Of a stretch of DNA of 64,000 nucleotides, positions 63,155 to 64,000 are shown piece after piece. The notes under the pieces were generated by a model that searched no databases, was not told the DNA's origin, and saw only the letters and a program-made list of their open reading frames with translations. Position 1 is the first letter of the stretch. Every line of letters begins with the position of its first letter. Source of the DNA: Rummeliibacillus stabekisii (lineage in GTDB: Bacteria; Bacillota; Bacilli; Bacillales_A; Planococcaceae); the NCBI RefSeq assembly GCF_007988965.1, contig NZ_BJVD01000012.1:1-64000 (forward strand), read 5' to 3'. Made by a program: the position numbers and the translations under genes.

Positions 63155-63882
63155 ACCAACTCCCCCTTAATAAACCGTTTGGTGATTTCTTCATTTGGAT
63201 TCTTTAGCAGAGAGCTTTCTCCTGCTTCTATTAGTTTTCCCTCTGCCATTACCCATGCATAATGTCCCATTCTGACGGCCTGTTCTAAATTATGTGTAAT
63301 CCAAATAATCGTCGTTTGGTCCTTTTCATTCAACCTTTTAATCAATGTTTCTACTTCCTTAATAGAAGAAGGATCAAGCGCAGAGGTAATCTCATCTAAT
63401 AGAAGAATGCTCGGACGGTTCACTAATGTACGTGCAAGCGATACGCGCTGTCGCTGGCCACCGGATAACTCGCGAATAGACTTCTTCAAGTTTTCGGGTT
63501 TTAATCCTACATCATCTAATAATTTAATCGCTTCCTTTTTATCTAATGACCGATTTTGCAGCTGCCTTGGCAAAGCTAAATTTTCAAAAACTGTCCCGTT
63601 CAGCATGGGTGCAGATTGAAGCGCCATGCCCGCACGGCGTCGTAGTGAAATCGGATCTATTGAAGCTATAGGCGTTTGATCGATGAAAATTTCACCAGCT
63701 GTAGGGGAGATTAATCCGTTGCAAAGCCGAAGCAAAGTCGTTTTTCCTGCCCCTGAAGGTCCTACAAGCGCCGTAATCTTACCTGCTGAAATAGAACCTG
63801 TAATATTACGTAAGATATGCTGTTCTCCTGTTTCGTACTCTATATGTTTAAAGTGAATGGCTGAAGGTTCGATTGAATTCAT
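63151..63882 (-). CDS. fetA: FetA-like (YbbL) ABC transporter ATPase
   Basis: A 243-residue ABC ATPase: Walker A GPSGAGKTT near residue 40, Q-loop ALQSAPMLNGT, signature LSGGQRQRVSLA, Walker B ILLLDEITSALD and H-loop WITHNLEQA. Partner of the FetB-type permease encoded with a 4-base overlap. ATG 63882 has TAGGAG 6 bases upstream. The remaining 118 bases of the window hold no recognisable gene. Confidence 0.9.
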   Translation of the reverse strand: MNSIEPSAIHFKHIEYETGEQHILRNITGSISAGKITALVGPSGAGKTTLLRLCNGLISPTAGEIFIDQTPIASIDPISLRRRAGMALQSAPMLNGTVFENLALPRQLQNRSLDKKEAIKLLDDVGLKPENLKKSIRELSGGQRQRVSLARTLVNRPSILLLDEITSALDPSSIKEVETLIKRLNEKDQTTIIWITHNLEQAVRMGHYAWVMAEGKLIEAGESSLLKNPNEEITKRFIKGELV

Positions 63883-64000
63883 ATGTAACTCCTAGTGAAT
63901 AGTGTTTCTTCTAATGTAACATACTTGGTTTTTTGATAGAATTATTACCAATATCTATTCATTTAGTAAGCAAGGCTTCATTTTCTTGCTCTCTAAAATT

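Overview
The window is chromosomal DNA of a low-GC, spore-forming Gram-positive bacterium of the Bacillales. The order tsaE-tsaB-rimI-tsaD / ydiF / rex / tatAC / CPBP protease / groES-groEL follows the Bacillus subtilis ydiB-to-groEL neighbourhood, without moaC. Strong AGGAGG-type ribosome sites, many TTG and GTG starts, a CIRCE operator, SigL, OatA, a class A-type sortase and CotZ/YheCD spore-coat genes agree. The species cannot be fixed from the sequence; a Lysinibacillus/Solibacillus-type Planococcaceae is a guess.

Layout. (1) 1-12849: core genes: flavin-reductase-like protein, t6A tRNA-modification operon, a dense DnaA-box cluster between tsaD and ydiF, ABC-F protein, Rex, a large catalase, a Tat pair, CPBP protease, and groESL under CIRCE/HrcA control. 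(2) 12836 to about 19520: an accretion region at the 3' end of groEL. The last 14 bases of groEL recur at 16504-16517. GCTAAC-type arm repeats lie inside both ends, and two separate integrase 3' remnants mark two tandem, decayed integrative elements. Cargo: MFS transporter, a nonsense-broken metallo-hydrolase with an AsnC-type regulator, a P-loop kinase, an LtrA-like protein and yjdIJ. A third copy of the junction-type sequence lies at 19427. (3) 19602-24137: a minus-strand spore-coat cluster of three ATP-grasp ligases and a cysteine-rich CotY/CotZ-like protein; this is the best candidate for an undescribed system. (4) 24138-32747: a decayed gene, two ECF sigma/anti-sigma units, a second Tat pair whose TatC is about 90% identical to the first by hand alignment, a PAP2 phosphatase, an LCP ligase and an HTH-DUF1232 fusion. 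(5) 32894-36915: an HrtBA-HssRS haem-stress system with a clear HssR-type direct repeat. (6) 37089-42810: an oligopeptide ABC transporter. (7) 43499-49808: alcohol dehydrogenase, CtaG-like/DUF2243 pair, small conserved proteins, an endonuclease Q homologue and a secreted nuclease. (8) 50031-64000: OatA, Na+/H+ antiporter, coproporphyrinogen oxidase, sortase, HIT protein, SigL, a Des desaturase with DesR but no DesK between them, proline dehydrogenase, a possible tiny gene with its own terminator, and FetAB.

How genes connect: haem handling appears several times (HemY/CgoX synthesis, HrtBA efflux, catalase use). The envelope is served by two Tat pairs, LCP, PAP2, OatA, sortase and Des. All coordinates and motifs were read by eye; family names rest on remembered motifs, and no database search was possible.
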